Shown piece by piece: positions 15,596-22,869 of a stretch of DNA of 25,597 nt. Under the pieces are notes generated by a model. That model did not search any database. It was not told where the DNA came from and saw only the letters and a program-made list of their open reading frames with translations. Position numbers and translations under genes: made by a program. Each line of letters begins with the position of its first letter. The first letter of the stretch is position 1. The DNA is from W425 sp964503235 (lineage in GTDB: Bacteria; Chloroflexota; Dehalococcoidia; Dehalococcoidales; RBG-16-60-22): NCBI GenBank assembly GCA_964503235.1, contig CAZCZJ010000029.1, positions 1 to 25,597 of the forward strand, written 5' to 3'.

Positions 15596-15922
15596 CTACC
15601 AGAACTCTACCTGTGAAACGTTCTCAGTGTCCTGTATTATCTTTTTAATTTTCTCCCTCGTGGTCTTGTCGGTAATCGGCTCTACTTCTGATACGGATAA
15701 ACCATCCTTGTTGTTGGCGATGTGCTGGTCGATGATATAGCCGGGCACCAGCGCTGCCGTAAAGTCGGCGTTACCGCAGCAGGAGGAGTCCACCACCGCG
15801 TTGTTGAGGACATAGAGGATTTCCCGTCCGTTGATATTTATTCTGGATTCTTTCTCAGGGGTATAGTAACCAGCCGGAGCCGCGACGTCCTGGTTTATTT
15901 TAAGATGAGTGTACTTAACCAT
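15596..15922 (-). CDS. Conserved-looking protein of unknown function with a VDSSCCG motif
   Basis: The 108-residue cytoplasmic protein lies 17 bases after the argC stop on the same strand, with an AGGA box eight bases before its ATG. I do not recognise a domain. The sequence contains a central GREILYVLNNAVVDSSCCGNADF stretch with two adjacent Cys, followed by AALVPGYIIDQH and a charged C-terminal helix (TDKTTREKIKKIIQD). The vicinal Cys pair could bind a metal or form a disulfide, but nothing shows which. Operon position behind argC is the only hint at context. The convergent pabC ends 12 bases away. Confidence 0.72.
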   Translation of the reverse strand: MVKYTHLKINQDVAAPAGYYTPEKESRININGREILYVLNNAVVDSSCCGNADFTAALVPGYIIDQHIANNKDGLSVSEVEPITDKTTREKIKKIIQDTENVSQVEFW

Positions 15923-15939
15923 GGTTGGAAATCCTGTCT

Positions 15940-16980
15940 CTAGGGGTAGACTGCCGGTGATTCGAGTCCGGTAGTTTCAGGAAGACCCAGCATCAGGTTC
16001 ATGTTCTGGATAGCCTGTCCCGCCGCTCCTTTGACCAGATTGTCGATACAGCTGATGACGATGAGCCGACCGGTACGGCGGTCGATGCTGGGGTAAATGT
16101 GGCAGTAATTGCTGCCCAGGGTATGCTTGGTATGCGGCGGCGATTTTACCACTTTTACAAAAGGTTCATTCTCGTAAAAATCCTGGTAACATTTGACCAG
16201 TTCATCTTCTCCTGTTTTACCCCCGGCGAATTTCCCCGGAATCAGGGTAGCGTAGGCGGTGGTGAGTATACCGCGCGTCATCGGTACCAGGTGAGGCACG
16301 AAGGTTATCGAGAATGTCTGTTTTTTATCGAGTGCCTCTATCTCCTGTGTTATCTCGGGCAGGTGGCGATGTCCTTCCAGCGCATAGGCGGCGGTATCCT
16401 CATTAGCTTCACAGTAATGGGTGTTTAGTTTGAGAGTTCTCCCGGCCCCGGAAAGCCCCGATTTACTATCGAAGATAATATCGGGCGCGATTAAACCTGC
16501 CTTAACAGCGGGAGCAACCGCCAGTATCGCTCCCGTAGGATAACAGCCGGGGTTGGCTACCAGCTTCGCGGTAGCGATACGGTCGCGGTGCAGCTCGGTA
16601 AGACCGTAGACAGCTTCTTCCAGTAAGCGCGGTGCCGGGTGGGTAAAATCGTACCAGCGGGGATAACTTTCGGCGTCTTTAAGCCGGAAATCGGCGCTGA
16701 TATCCACAACTTTAGCGTCTCCCTCCAGCAGCGGTATGATTTCCTGGGCGCTTTCTTTATGCGGCAGAGCGGAGAAAATGAAATCAACATCCCCCAGGTA
16801 TGAGGTGATGGTTAGGTCGATACCCGCCAGATGGGGAAAAACCTCGTTCAGATTTTTACCGGCATTACTGCGTCCGGTAACCGAAGTCAGCTCCACCTCC
16901 GGGTGCTGACAGAGCAGTCGCGCCAGTTCGATTCCGGCATAGCCGGTAACGTTGATGATTCCGACCCGCATCTTTGCCAT
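15940..16980 (-). CDS. argC: N-acetyl-gamma-glutamyl-phosphate reductase
   Basis: ArgC reduces N-acetylglutamyl phosphate to the semialdehyde with NADPH in arginine synthesis. The 346 residues start MAKMRVGIINVTGYAGIELARLL, the dinucleotide-binding turn. Catalytic Cys146 sits in ANPGCYPTGA, preceded by VDISADFR and YGLTEL. The substrate-domain motifs SGLSGAGR, PHLVPMTRGI and the C-terminal IDNLVKGAAGQAIQNMNLM are all present. It has an AAGGGG box and an extended -10 promoter upstream (17011-17019). No other arg gene is adjacent; the next gene in the transcript is the unknown 108-residue protein. Confidence 0.95.
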   Translation of the reverse strand: MAKMRVGIINVTGYAGIELARLLCQHPEVELTSVTGRSNAGKNLNEVFPHLAGIDLTITSYLGDVDFIFSALPHKESAQEIIPLLEGDAKVVDISADFRLKDAESYPRWYDFTHPAPRLLEEAVYGLTELHRDRIATAKLVANPGCYPTGAILAVAPAVKAGLIAPDIIFDSKSGLSGAGRTLKLNTHYCEANEDTAAYALEGHRHLPEITQEIEALDKKQTFSITFVPHLVPMTRGILTTAYATLIPGKFAGGKTGEDELVKCYQDFYENEPFVKVVKSPPHTKHTLGSNYCHIYPSIDRRTGRLIVISCIDNLVKGAAGQAIQNMNLMLGLPETTGLESPAVYP

Positions 16981-17010
16981 AAAAATACCCCTTATTTACT
17001 CTTGATTATG

Positions 17011-17019
17011 AGTATAACA
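17011..17019 (-). promoter_or_regulatory. Extended -10 promoter for argC
   Basis: On the minus strand this is TGTTATACT. A small inverted repeat, TTATG-N7-CATAA, is centred on it and could be an operator. I do not see a recognisable ARG box. Confidence 0.5.
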
Positions 17020-17151
17020 TAAGCGTTACTCGATTTGTACTAAGGGTACGAAAATAGGGCTGATTATCCGTTATATCATCCAATTCAGGCAAAATATCCG
17101 AAGAAATTTTAATCTGAGCCCTAAAAAGTATCATTTGAGCCTGTTTTTCCC

Positions 17152-17180
17152 TTGACATGAGCGTAACAATAGTTTATTGT
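17152..17180 (+). promoter_or_regulatory. Strong sigma-70-type promoter for the DUF5679 zinc-ribbon gene
   Basis: A consensus TTGACA (17152-17157) is spaced 17 bases from TATTGT (17175-17180). Two direct TGAGCC hexamers at 17115-17120 and 17136-17141 lie just upstream with a 21-bp period, about two helical turns. Confidence 0.78.
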
Positions 17181-17213
17181 TTAAAGCAAATACAAATATG
17201 GAAGGAGGAAAAC

Positions 17214-17354
17214 ATGCAAGCATATTGTGTGAAGTGCCGTGCCAAGAAGGAAATGAAAGATCCTAAGTCCATTACCATGAAAAACGGCAAGCCGGCAACG
17301 CAGGGTGTATGCCCGTCCTGCGGCACCAAGATGTTTAGAATCGGCAAGAGTTAG
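17214..17354 (+). CDS. DUF5679 small zinc-ribbon protein
   Basis: The protein has 46 residues. It begins at the ATG at 17214, which has a near-perfect AAGGAGG ribosome site; the longer frame from 17157 overlaps the promoter and is rejected. Two CxxC knuckles (Cys5-Cys8 in CVKC and Cys33-Cys36 in CPSCG), separated by a basic hairpin, make a single zinc ribbon. The arrangement and the MKNGKPATQGVCP segment are those of DUF5679. The gene has its own consensus promoter and a terminator (17391-17432), so it looks like a strongly expressed single-gene unit. The role is unknown; binding to nucleic acid or ribosomes is a guess from size and charge. Confidence 0.88.
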   Translation: MQAYCVKCRAKKEMKDPKSITMKNGKPATQGVCPSCGTKMFRIGKS

Positions 17355-17390
17355 CCGGTTTTTTATTTTAAAGGGATTTATATATACAAC

Positions 17391-17432
17391 AAAGCTGGAT
17401 ATTTTCCGATTTAGGGATATCCAGCTTTTTTT
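17391..17432 (+). terminator. Rho-independent terminator of the DUF5679 gene
   Basis: A 12-bp perfect stem (AAAGCTGGATAT 17391-17402 with ATATCCAGCTTT 17417-17428) runs into seven T (17426-17432). It lies 36 bases after the stop codon. Confidence 0.88.
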
Positions 17433-17459
17433 GTAGGCGGGGAGCGGCTAATCCTGATT

Positions 17460-18740
17460 TTATGAATGGTCGGTAACGTATTTGTTGACGAGGTCAACAG
17501 TATCTATCGCATTGAGTTTGTGAAACACCAGCGAGAAGCGGTCTTCCAGCTCTTTCATTATCTCACCGAGATTTGATTCGGGGAGATTCCAGAGTTCTTT
17601 CTTAAAATCACCGAAGGCTTTCTTGCGGGTTTTATATTGAAATTGCTCATCCGTTTCGTCGGGATTCCTCTCGTCTTTGTATTTTACTCCAATAAATCCG
17701 TATATCTCATCCCGCAGTTCTTTAGGGAAGTGCTGGCTATCATAGACGATATTTTGAAAGCCGGTAGCCAGGTGTACTTCGACGGTATCAACCTTCGGGA
17801 ACATATCGAAAGCTTCATCGGGGAGTGTAGAAGCGCCGTGCTGTACCGCTCCACCCATGCCGTACTCATCGCGGGCCAATTTAGATAGCTCTTTCAGGAC
17901 ATCGAAATCGATATTGACCCGGGCAATTGACCCGTCGGGTAGAACAACGCCACCGTGAGCCGTACCGGTTTGTACACTGATTTTTGATATTCCCTTGATA
18001 TTCTTTCCCAGCGTTTCTGTATACCCCTTCATGAATGCTTTGAGGTCGGCAAGCGTGCTGTTTCCTTTACCTATTTCACCGATTTCCCCACCGACCGATA
18101 CCGTAACGCCTTCGGGCTGGATATCCCGTATGAATTGCGTCATATCGGCGGTTATCTGTGTATTCAGGGTCTGTTGTTCGACCAGGTCCGATTTTTCCAT
18201 ATCGACCAGCGTGGAAGCGTCAATGTCTATATTATAAAAACCGGCATCGACCGCTTCTTTTATCAGTTGTTTGATATCGCTGGTTTCCTTATCCGGGTCT
18301 TCCCGGAACATACGCCGTCTGACCTGAAAATGGTCCCCCTGGATAAATACCGGCCCCGTAAAATCTTCGCGGATGGCGGCGGCAAGTACACAGGTTACGT
18401 ACTCATCCGGGGGTTGTAACGTATAACCGATTTCCGAGCGCGCAATCTCAAAAATAAAGGCTCCTACTCTATCCTTGATAGATGCCCTGAAGACAGCCTT
18501 GGCGGTGTCATAAGTAATCCCTCTGATGTTTATGGCGGGTACGGTAATACCCTGGTAGAGTCCTTTTCCGGCAGCTTCGTAGAGCCCCTGGATACTGGCG
18601 GGAATAATACCCCTGTCCAGCGCCATCTCCCGTATTATCCGCCGGTGCTCCTCTTTTATCTGGCTATCGGCCCCGAAGACAGCCATTTTAATTAGTGTAT
18701 CGATATTATTGTCTTTAGCTGCGTCTTTTTCGTTGTGCAT
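17460..18740 (-). CDS. fba: Class II fructose-bisphosphate aldolase family protein (long form)
   Basis: The 426 residues carry the class II aldolase plan in order: TVPAINIRG (66-74) for the phosphate/strand-1 region, IQGDHFQ with Asp136-His137 (catalytic Asp and zinc His), NIDIDAS (170-176), GGEIGEIGKG (218-227) with the zinc Glu, TAHGG with His262, QHGAS with His301, and HLATGFQN near the C-terminus. It is clearly longer than common class II enzymes because of a roughly 65-residue helical N-terminal extension and a long C-terminal tail. The enzyme should cleave or form fructose 1,6-bisphosphate, but a related ketose bisphosphate is possible. AAGGAG lies upstream of the ATG. The gene for phosphofructokinase lies upstream, separated by the FkbM gene. 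Confidence 0.85.
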   Translation of the reverse strand: MHNEKDAAKDNNIDTLIKMAVFGADSQIKEEHRRIIREMALDRGIIPASIQGLYEAAGKGLYQGITVPAINIRGITYDTAKAVFRASIKDRVGAFIFEIARSEIGYTLQPPDEYVTCVLAAAIREDFTGPVFIQGDHFQVRRRMFREDPDKETSDIKQLIKEAVDAGFYNIDIDASTLVDMEKSDLVEQQTLNTQITADMTQFIRDIQPEGVTVSVGGEIGEIGKGNSTLADLKAFMKGYTETLGKNIKGISKISVQTGTAHGGVVLPDGSIARVNIDFDVLKELSKLARDEYGMGGAVQHGASTLPDEAFDMFPKVDTVEVHLATGFQNIVYDSQHFPKELRDEIYGFIGVKYKDERNPDETDEQFQYKTRKKAFGDFKKELWNLPESNLGEIMKELEDRFSLVFHKLNAIDTVDLVNKYVTDHS

Positions 18741-18791
18741 TTTTCTCCTTGTTACTTTAATTTATCATTAATCGTTTGTCATCTAGAATTA

Positions 18792-18808
18792 ATACAATGA
18801 TATTGTAT
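18792..18808. promoter_or_regulatory. Palindrome upstream of the aldolase gene, possible operator
   Basis: ATACAAT-gat-ATTGTAT is a 7-3-7 perfect inverted repeat in an AT-rich gap of 116 bases, about 52 bases before the aldolase ATG. No U-run follows, so it is more likely a protein site than a terminator. Confidence 0.45.
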
Positions 18809-18856
18809 CAAACATACACGAGGCGATAATGATATGCCCAATAAAATTATTAGAGT

Positions 18857-19732
18857 TCAGCGGGTTTTGGTGGTTGGTGTAATTTCTAGTTCTTTAAAAA
18901 GGCGAAGGGCTTTTAAGTGGTATGTATTATCGCGTCTTTCTTGTATTCTCTCCAAACTAAATCCTAAGTTCTTCAACATACTCTCCAGCTCTTCTTCAGA
19001 CTGGCCATATTCTCGAATCTGGCGATGCACTTCACAGAAGAGAACTCGACAATCGGTGAGAGTATTTTGCATACCTTTTATTACAAGATATTCTGCTCCC
19101 TCAACATCAATCTTTACAATATCTGGCCTTGGAGCAGCACCGTCTTCAATGAGCTTATCTCCGCTATTTGTTTCGACGTTGATAGTATTGCTGGTTTTTT
19201 CAAATGCAATATGAGCCAGGCCATGATTGCCGCGATTTTCCATCGAATCAAATTTAACTAAGCCCTTAGTGTCTGATAGTGCAAGTTTAAGTACCTCTAT
19301 ATTGGATTTCTTGTTCAGCGCTATATTATCATTAATTTTCTTTACTGTCATCGGATTTGGCTCAAACGCTACGACATTCACTCCGGGAGAATTTGCAGCA
19401 AACAATGAATATAATCCCAGATTGGCACCTATATCCCAGAATACATCATCAGGCTTCAATTCACTTAAGACCTCTTCGAGAAAGGAACGCTCGTTCTTTT
19501 CCCAGAAAAGTAATTCCTCGGCATCACTATGATCAATTACTCCCATAGTGATGCTCATGCCTCTAACAGAAAAGGTATACTTCCCTCTCAACTGATAATA
19601 ACCCTGCTGTAACTTAGATAGCGGTTTTAATACAAGCATACAAAGGTATCTGAAAAAAGCCGCAATTAACTTGAAAATACCTTCTTCTTTGTATATTATT
19701 CGTGCTCTGGCAAATAACGACGTGTTTTTCAT
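18857..19732 (-). CDS. FkbM family S-adenosylmethionine-dependent methyltransferase
   Basis: The protein has 291 residues. The SAM-binding Rossmann core begins with DIGANLGLYSL (100-110), then VAFEPNP (121-127) with the ribose-binding Glu, and the FkbM signature DIVKIDVEGAEYLVIKG (204-220). An N-terminal segment of about 85 residues with a hydrophobic stretch (LIAAFFRYLCMLVL) precedes it. FkbM enzymes O-methylate sugars or polyketides, often surface glycans. The ATG is one base after the pfk stop and has no ribosome site, so translation probably depends on pfk. The gene is visibly AT-richer than its neighbours and uses many AAT, ATA and AAA codons, consistent with acquisition from elsewhere. 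Confidence 0.9.
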   Translation of the reverse strand: MKNTSLFARARIIYKEEGIFKLIAAFFRYLCMLVLKPLSKLQQGYYQLRGKYTFSVRGMSITMGVIDHSDAEELLFWEKNERSFLEEVLSELKPDDVFWDIGANLGLYSLFAANSPGVNVVAFEPNPMTVKKINDNIALNKKSNIEVLKLALSDTKGLVKFDSMENRGNHGLAHIAFEKTSNTINVETNSGDKLIEDGAAPRPDIVKIDVEGAEYLVIKGMQNTLTDCRVLFCEVHRQIREYGQSEEELESMLKNLGFSLERIQERRDNTYHLKALRLFKELEITPTTKTR

Positions 19733-19733
19733 T

Positions 19734-20843
19734 TTAGTTAATAATAGTGCGGCGTCCGTTGTACCTGTCCCGGTCGTATTCCGTGGCTACGTCAACTCGA
19801 TTCAATTTTCCGTAGATGTTTTCCAGGGGGCAGCAGGTAATTTTGCCGCCTTTAAGGCATACCATCTTACCGAAGTCCTTCTTTACCACCAGGTCAATAG
19901 CGGCAATCCCGAAGTACCTTCCCATCCTGCGGTCGTAGGCACACGGGGCGCCGCCTCGCTGGAGGTGACTGAGGATAACGCTTCGGGTCTCCAGCCCGGT
20001 GCCCTTTTCAATCTCTTCGGCAACATGCTGACCTATGCCTCCGAGGGCTTTATGCCCGAAGCTGTCAACACCCTTCTTCTTAACGACCTCGGTGCCGCCG
20101 GTTTGTTTGGCGCCCTCGGCTACGATGATGATTTCATACCTGGCACCGGACCGTCTGCCTTCCATCACCAGCTCGTTCACCCTGTCCATGGAAAAATCAT
20201 ATTCCGGGATGAGGATAATATAGGCACCGCAGGCCTCACCTCCCTGCAACGCCAGCCATCCGGCCGTCCTGCCCATCGTTTCCACGACGAATATCCTCTT
20301 GTGAGAGCCGGCCGTGGTTCGCAACCGGTCTACTTCCTCAACGATGACGTTCAGAGCGGTCTCGTACCCCAGGGTATAGTCCGTTGCCGGCAGGTCTTTA
20401 TCTATCGTTTTGGGAATGCCGACCACGTTGATACCTTCTCGGGAGAGTCTGGTAGCGATAGCCAGGGTGCCGTCGCCCCCGATGGCAATCACGGCGTCAA
20501 TACCGCGCCTTTGGATATTATCTATCACCAGCTTGGAGCACTCGTTTTTCGGGTCGTAAGGACTGAAACGCGAGGTACCCAGCATCGTCCCGCCGTACCT
20601 GTCCCATGTCCTCACTATATCCGGGTCCAGTTGCACTATCCACCCTTGGTCGGTATCCGGAGTGGACGGATCGATGCTAACCAGTCCCTTCCATCCGTCG
20701 CGGATTCCCAGGACTTCGTAGCGAATACCCCTCTCTTCCTCGAGTCGTTCATCCAGGGCGGTTTTTGTTACCCATTTGAGAGCGGGATTCAGTCCGGCGC
20801 AATCACCGCCCCCGGTGAGGACGGCTATTCTACTTTTTTTCAT
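19734..20843 (-). CDS. pfkA: 6-phosphofructokinase
   Basis: This enzyme phosphorylates fructose 6-phosphate. The 369-residue protein shows GGGDCAGLN (11-19), GGTMLGTSR, GGDGT (122-126), PKTIDKD (144-150) with catalytic Asp, ETMGRTAGWLAL, and SHLQRGG. Gly in GGDGT is the ATP-type residue (PPi enzymes have GGDDT), whereas the Lys in PKTID is typical of PPi and of the actinobacterial ATP enzymes. I therefore expect ATP use within the group III family, but with less certainty. TIDKD replaces the usual TIDND. It lies 58 bases after the TreT-like gene on the same strand. A long open frame on the opposite strand is an artefact. Confidence 0.93.
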   Translation of the reverse strand: MKKSRIAVLTGGGDCAGLNPALKWVTKTALDERLEEERGIRYEVLGIRDGWKGLVSIDPSTPDTDQGWIVQLDPDIVRTWDRYGGTMLGTSRFSPYDPKNECSKLVIDNIQRRGIDAVIAIGGDGTLAIATRLSREGINVVGIPKTIDKDLPATDYTLGYETALNVIVEEVDRLRTTAGSHKRIFVVETMGRTAGWLALQGGEACGAYIILIPEYDFSMDRVNELVMEGRRSGARYEIIIVAEGAKQTGGTEVVKKKGVDSFGHKALGGIGQHVAEEIEKGTGLETRSVILSHLQRGGAPCAYDRRMGRYFGIAAIDLVVKKDFGKMVCLKGGKITCCPLENIYGKLNRVDVATEYDRDRYNGRRTIIN

Positions 20844-20901
20844 AGTATCGTTATTATAGGATTAGTATCGCCTGCTGTCAAAAGCGTGATAAAGGCAGTT
20901 T

Positions 20902-22190
20902 CTAAGTTCTCCGTTTGCTCATCTTGAACCAGGGGTGGAAGCTGATTATGGAGTCGGAAGGCATCTGTCGATGGTTTGCGCCTCTCATACTCATATCCAT
21001 TGCCATGAGGTAATCGGCGATACGGTCGGGCATGAGGAAGTGCTCGTGGACGTACTCCCTGCCTCTTTGACCGATAGCCTCGGCGGCTTTGCGGTTTTTC
21101 AGCAGATTTAGTACCCTTTTTCCCGTCTTATAGGCGGTCTCGTAAAAGAATCCGGTATCGCCGTCTCTTATCTGGAGGGGTATAGCGCCGACATTGGCCG
21201 CTATTACCGGCTTGGCTTTCCACAAAGCCTCGGTGATAACCAGGCCGAATCCCTCACGCGTCGAAGGCTGCACAATAACGTCCGCCGAACGCTGTAAAGC
21301 GTTTATTTCCTTCCAGTTTTCCAGGCGGTTGGCTAACGAAAGGTTGAGAATCCGGATGTCCTCATCATTTTTGATATCTTCATAAAGTCTCGCCAGAATA
21401 CGTTCGCCTTCGGGGTCGTCGGAGGCCATGCCCCCGGCCAGAATAAGCTGGCATTTCATTTCTTTTCTAGCGTAGCGGAAAGCGGCTATCGTCCTGTCCA
21501 GTCCTTTCCAGGGATCGAACCTGCCTACCTGGGCAACAATTGGNNNNNNNNNNNNNNNNNNNNNNNNNNNNNNNNNNNNNNNNNNNNNNNNNNNNNNNNN
21601 NNNNNNNNNNNNNNNNNNNNNNNNNNNNNNNNNNNNNNNNNNNTCTTCAGGTGACGCGCCAGACCGAGCGGCTGTGGGTCATTGACTATGATAATATCGT
21701 AGTAACGGTCGACGAGGTCGCTGCGGGCGCAGTCGGCAATAGTACAATAATAAGCCCTTTCCATTTCCTGGGTAAAAGTCCCCTTCATTCCCTGTAACAG
21801 GTTGTGCAGTCCTTTGGTACACTCGAAAAATTCATCATTACCCCTGATGACCTTCCATTCTGTCTCTACACCAAGATTATTCAGGAACGGTACGGAGCTG
21901 TACAGCATCTCAGCAACGCCGCCACCCTGAGCGGTAGCGTTGAGCTCCAGAACCTTGATGCCCTTCAAACGTTCCGCAGCCTGCATCACCCTTTCTGTTC
22001 TCGCCTCACCCAGAATCGGCTTATAATCTTTCAGTTTCGGTGCGGAAAAGGGACAGTGGTTGAAACGTTTGCTGTAAATAACACCCTCCGGAGGTGTCGA
22101 TATTCCCGGGGCTGGTAAGTCTTTACTCACGGTTTTTTTACGACCGTTTCCATTTTTACTCTTTACCGGATTTTTACCAGCGATGATCAT
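20902..22190 (-). CDS. treT: TreT-like trehalose synthase / GT4 glycosyltransferase, interrupted by an assembly gap
   Basis: One gene is split by 100 N. The first 182 codons (22190-21644) hold LELNATAQGGGVAEML, VIRGNDEFFECTKGLHN and NDPQPLGL; the remainder (21543-20902) holds QVGRFDPWKGLDRT, ILAGGMASDDPEG, DVIVQPSTREGFGLVITEAL and VGAIPLQIRDGDTGF. These are motifs of TreT, which joins glucose from a sugar nucleotide to glucose to form trehalose. The two halves are in different frames across the N run only because 100 is not a multiple of three. The segment expected in the gap (the end of the N-terminal Rossmann domain) is missing. The start has AAAGGAGGG five bases upstream. A Lys/Asn-rich N-terminal extension of about 40 residues is present. 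Confidence 0.85.
21544..21643. other. Assembly gap (100 N) inside the TreT-like gene
   Basis: Exactly 100 N is the usual placeholder for a gap of unknown size. By comparison with the family, roughly 90-100 residues (about 270-300 bases) should be missing. Confidence 0.97.
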
Positions 22191-22536
22191 GAATACCCTC
22201 CTTTAAAAAAGGCTTGTTTACTCTCACCAGAGCGTCAATATTACGGGTAAATTATGCCCATGATAATGATATTGTAGTAATCATAAAGCCCCGTCCGAAT
22301 GCGAACAAGGGTGTAAGCCTTGATAGTAGCTCAGGGGTAACAGGTATAAATTCCGGAGAAGCGCTGGAAAAGCCGAAATATTTAATAAAAATGTGAAAAT
22401 ATTGTAAGTCCCGGCAACTCGGGACGGGCTAGACTTATTAAAAAAAAGGTAGTAAAATTTTATTAGTATTGAAGGTTTGAGAAATAATATGGCTTTTTGA
22501 TATGCAGAACAACTTCAATTACGATGATAGAAATTG
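22191..22536. other. Gene-free divergent intergenic region, possible leader
   Basis: This lies between the TreT-like gene and the SWIM gene. It holds a 6-bp hairpin GTCCCG-GCAACT-CGGGAC (22408-22425) that I do not match to a known riboswitch. It also holds a short frame at 22502-22537, MQNNFNYDDRN, with four Asn in 11 codons and no visible ribosome site. The frame ends at the first base of the terminator-like hairpin that follows. Confidence 0.5.
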
Positions 22537-22567
22537 AGCACTGACCTCAGAAGAGGCGGTGCTTTTT
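22537..22567 (+). terminator. Terminator-like hairpin just upstream of the SWIM gene (possible attenuator)
   Basis: AGCAC (22537-22541) pairs with GTGCT (22559-22563), and inside it CCTC pairs with GAGG around AGAA. Five T follow (22563-22567). The AAGGAGG of the next gene begins only six bases later, so the hairpin lies in that gene's leader. Confidence 0.6.
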
Positions 22568-22587
22568 AAGTTAAGGAGGTAATGATA

Positions 22588-22851
22588 ATGCAATCTAGCC
22601 TCATTGGAAAGATAGAAAAAGCCAAGCGCTATGCCGAGGAAAAGGACAGGATTACTTTCAGCGAACTGGCCGTCAGGTTCCGCGGTGAGAATAACGATTA
22701 CGATACGAGCTATAGAAACGGCAAGTGGCATTGCACCTGTAGCTTTTTCTCCAGTTGGGGTATGTGCAGTCACACCATGGCTATGGAGAGAATCCTGGCC
22801 GAAATGCTACCTCCTGAAGCAATAAGCACCCAGTATGATATATCAGAGTAA
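22588..22851 (+). CDS. Small SWIM-type zinc-finger protein
   Basis: The protein has 87 residues. I choose the ATG at 22588 because the GGAGG box is eight bases upstream; an ATG at 22582 is too close to it. A helical N-terminus (LIGKIEKAKRYAEEKDRITF) is followed by Cys49-x-Cys51-x8-Cys60-x-His62 (WHCTCSFFSSWGMCSHTMAM), the CxCxnCxH pattern of SWIM zinc fingers, which bind DNA or protein partners. Stand-alone SWIM proteins of this size are uncharacterised. The gene lies 18 bases before pyrF on the same strand and is probably co-transcribed. Confidence 0.82.
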   Translation: MQSSLIGKIEKAKRYAEEKDRITFSELAVRFRGENNDYDTSYRNGKWHCTCSFFSSWGMCSHTMAMERILAEMLPPEAISTQYDISE

Positions 22852-22869
22852 ATATCCGGCGAGGCTGTA

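Noticed and set aside
19671..20927. 418-codon open frame on the plus strand
   Set aside because: It lies antisense to pfk, whose motifs are complete. Its translation is His/Pro/Gly-rich without any domain, and it has no ribosome site.
22408..22425. Possible riboswitch hairpin
   Set aside because: A lone 6-bp stem without the conserved core of any riboswitch class I know is not enough.
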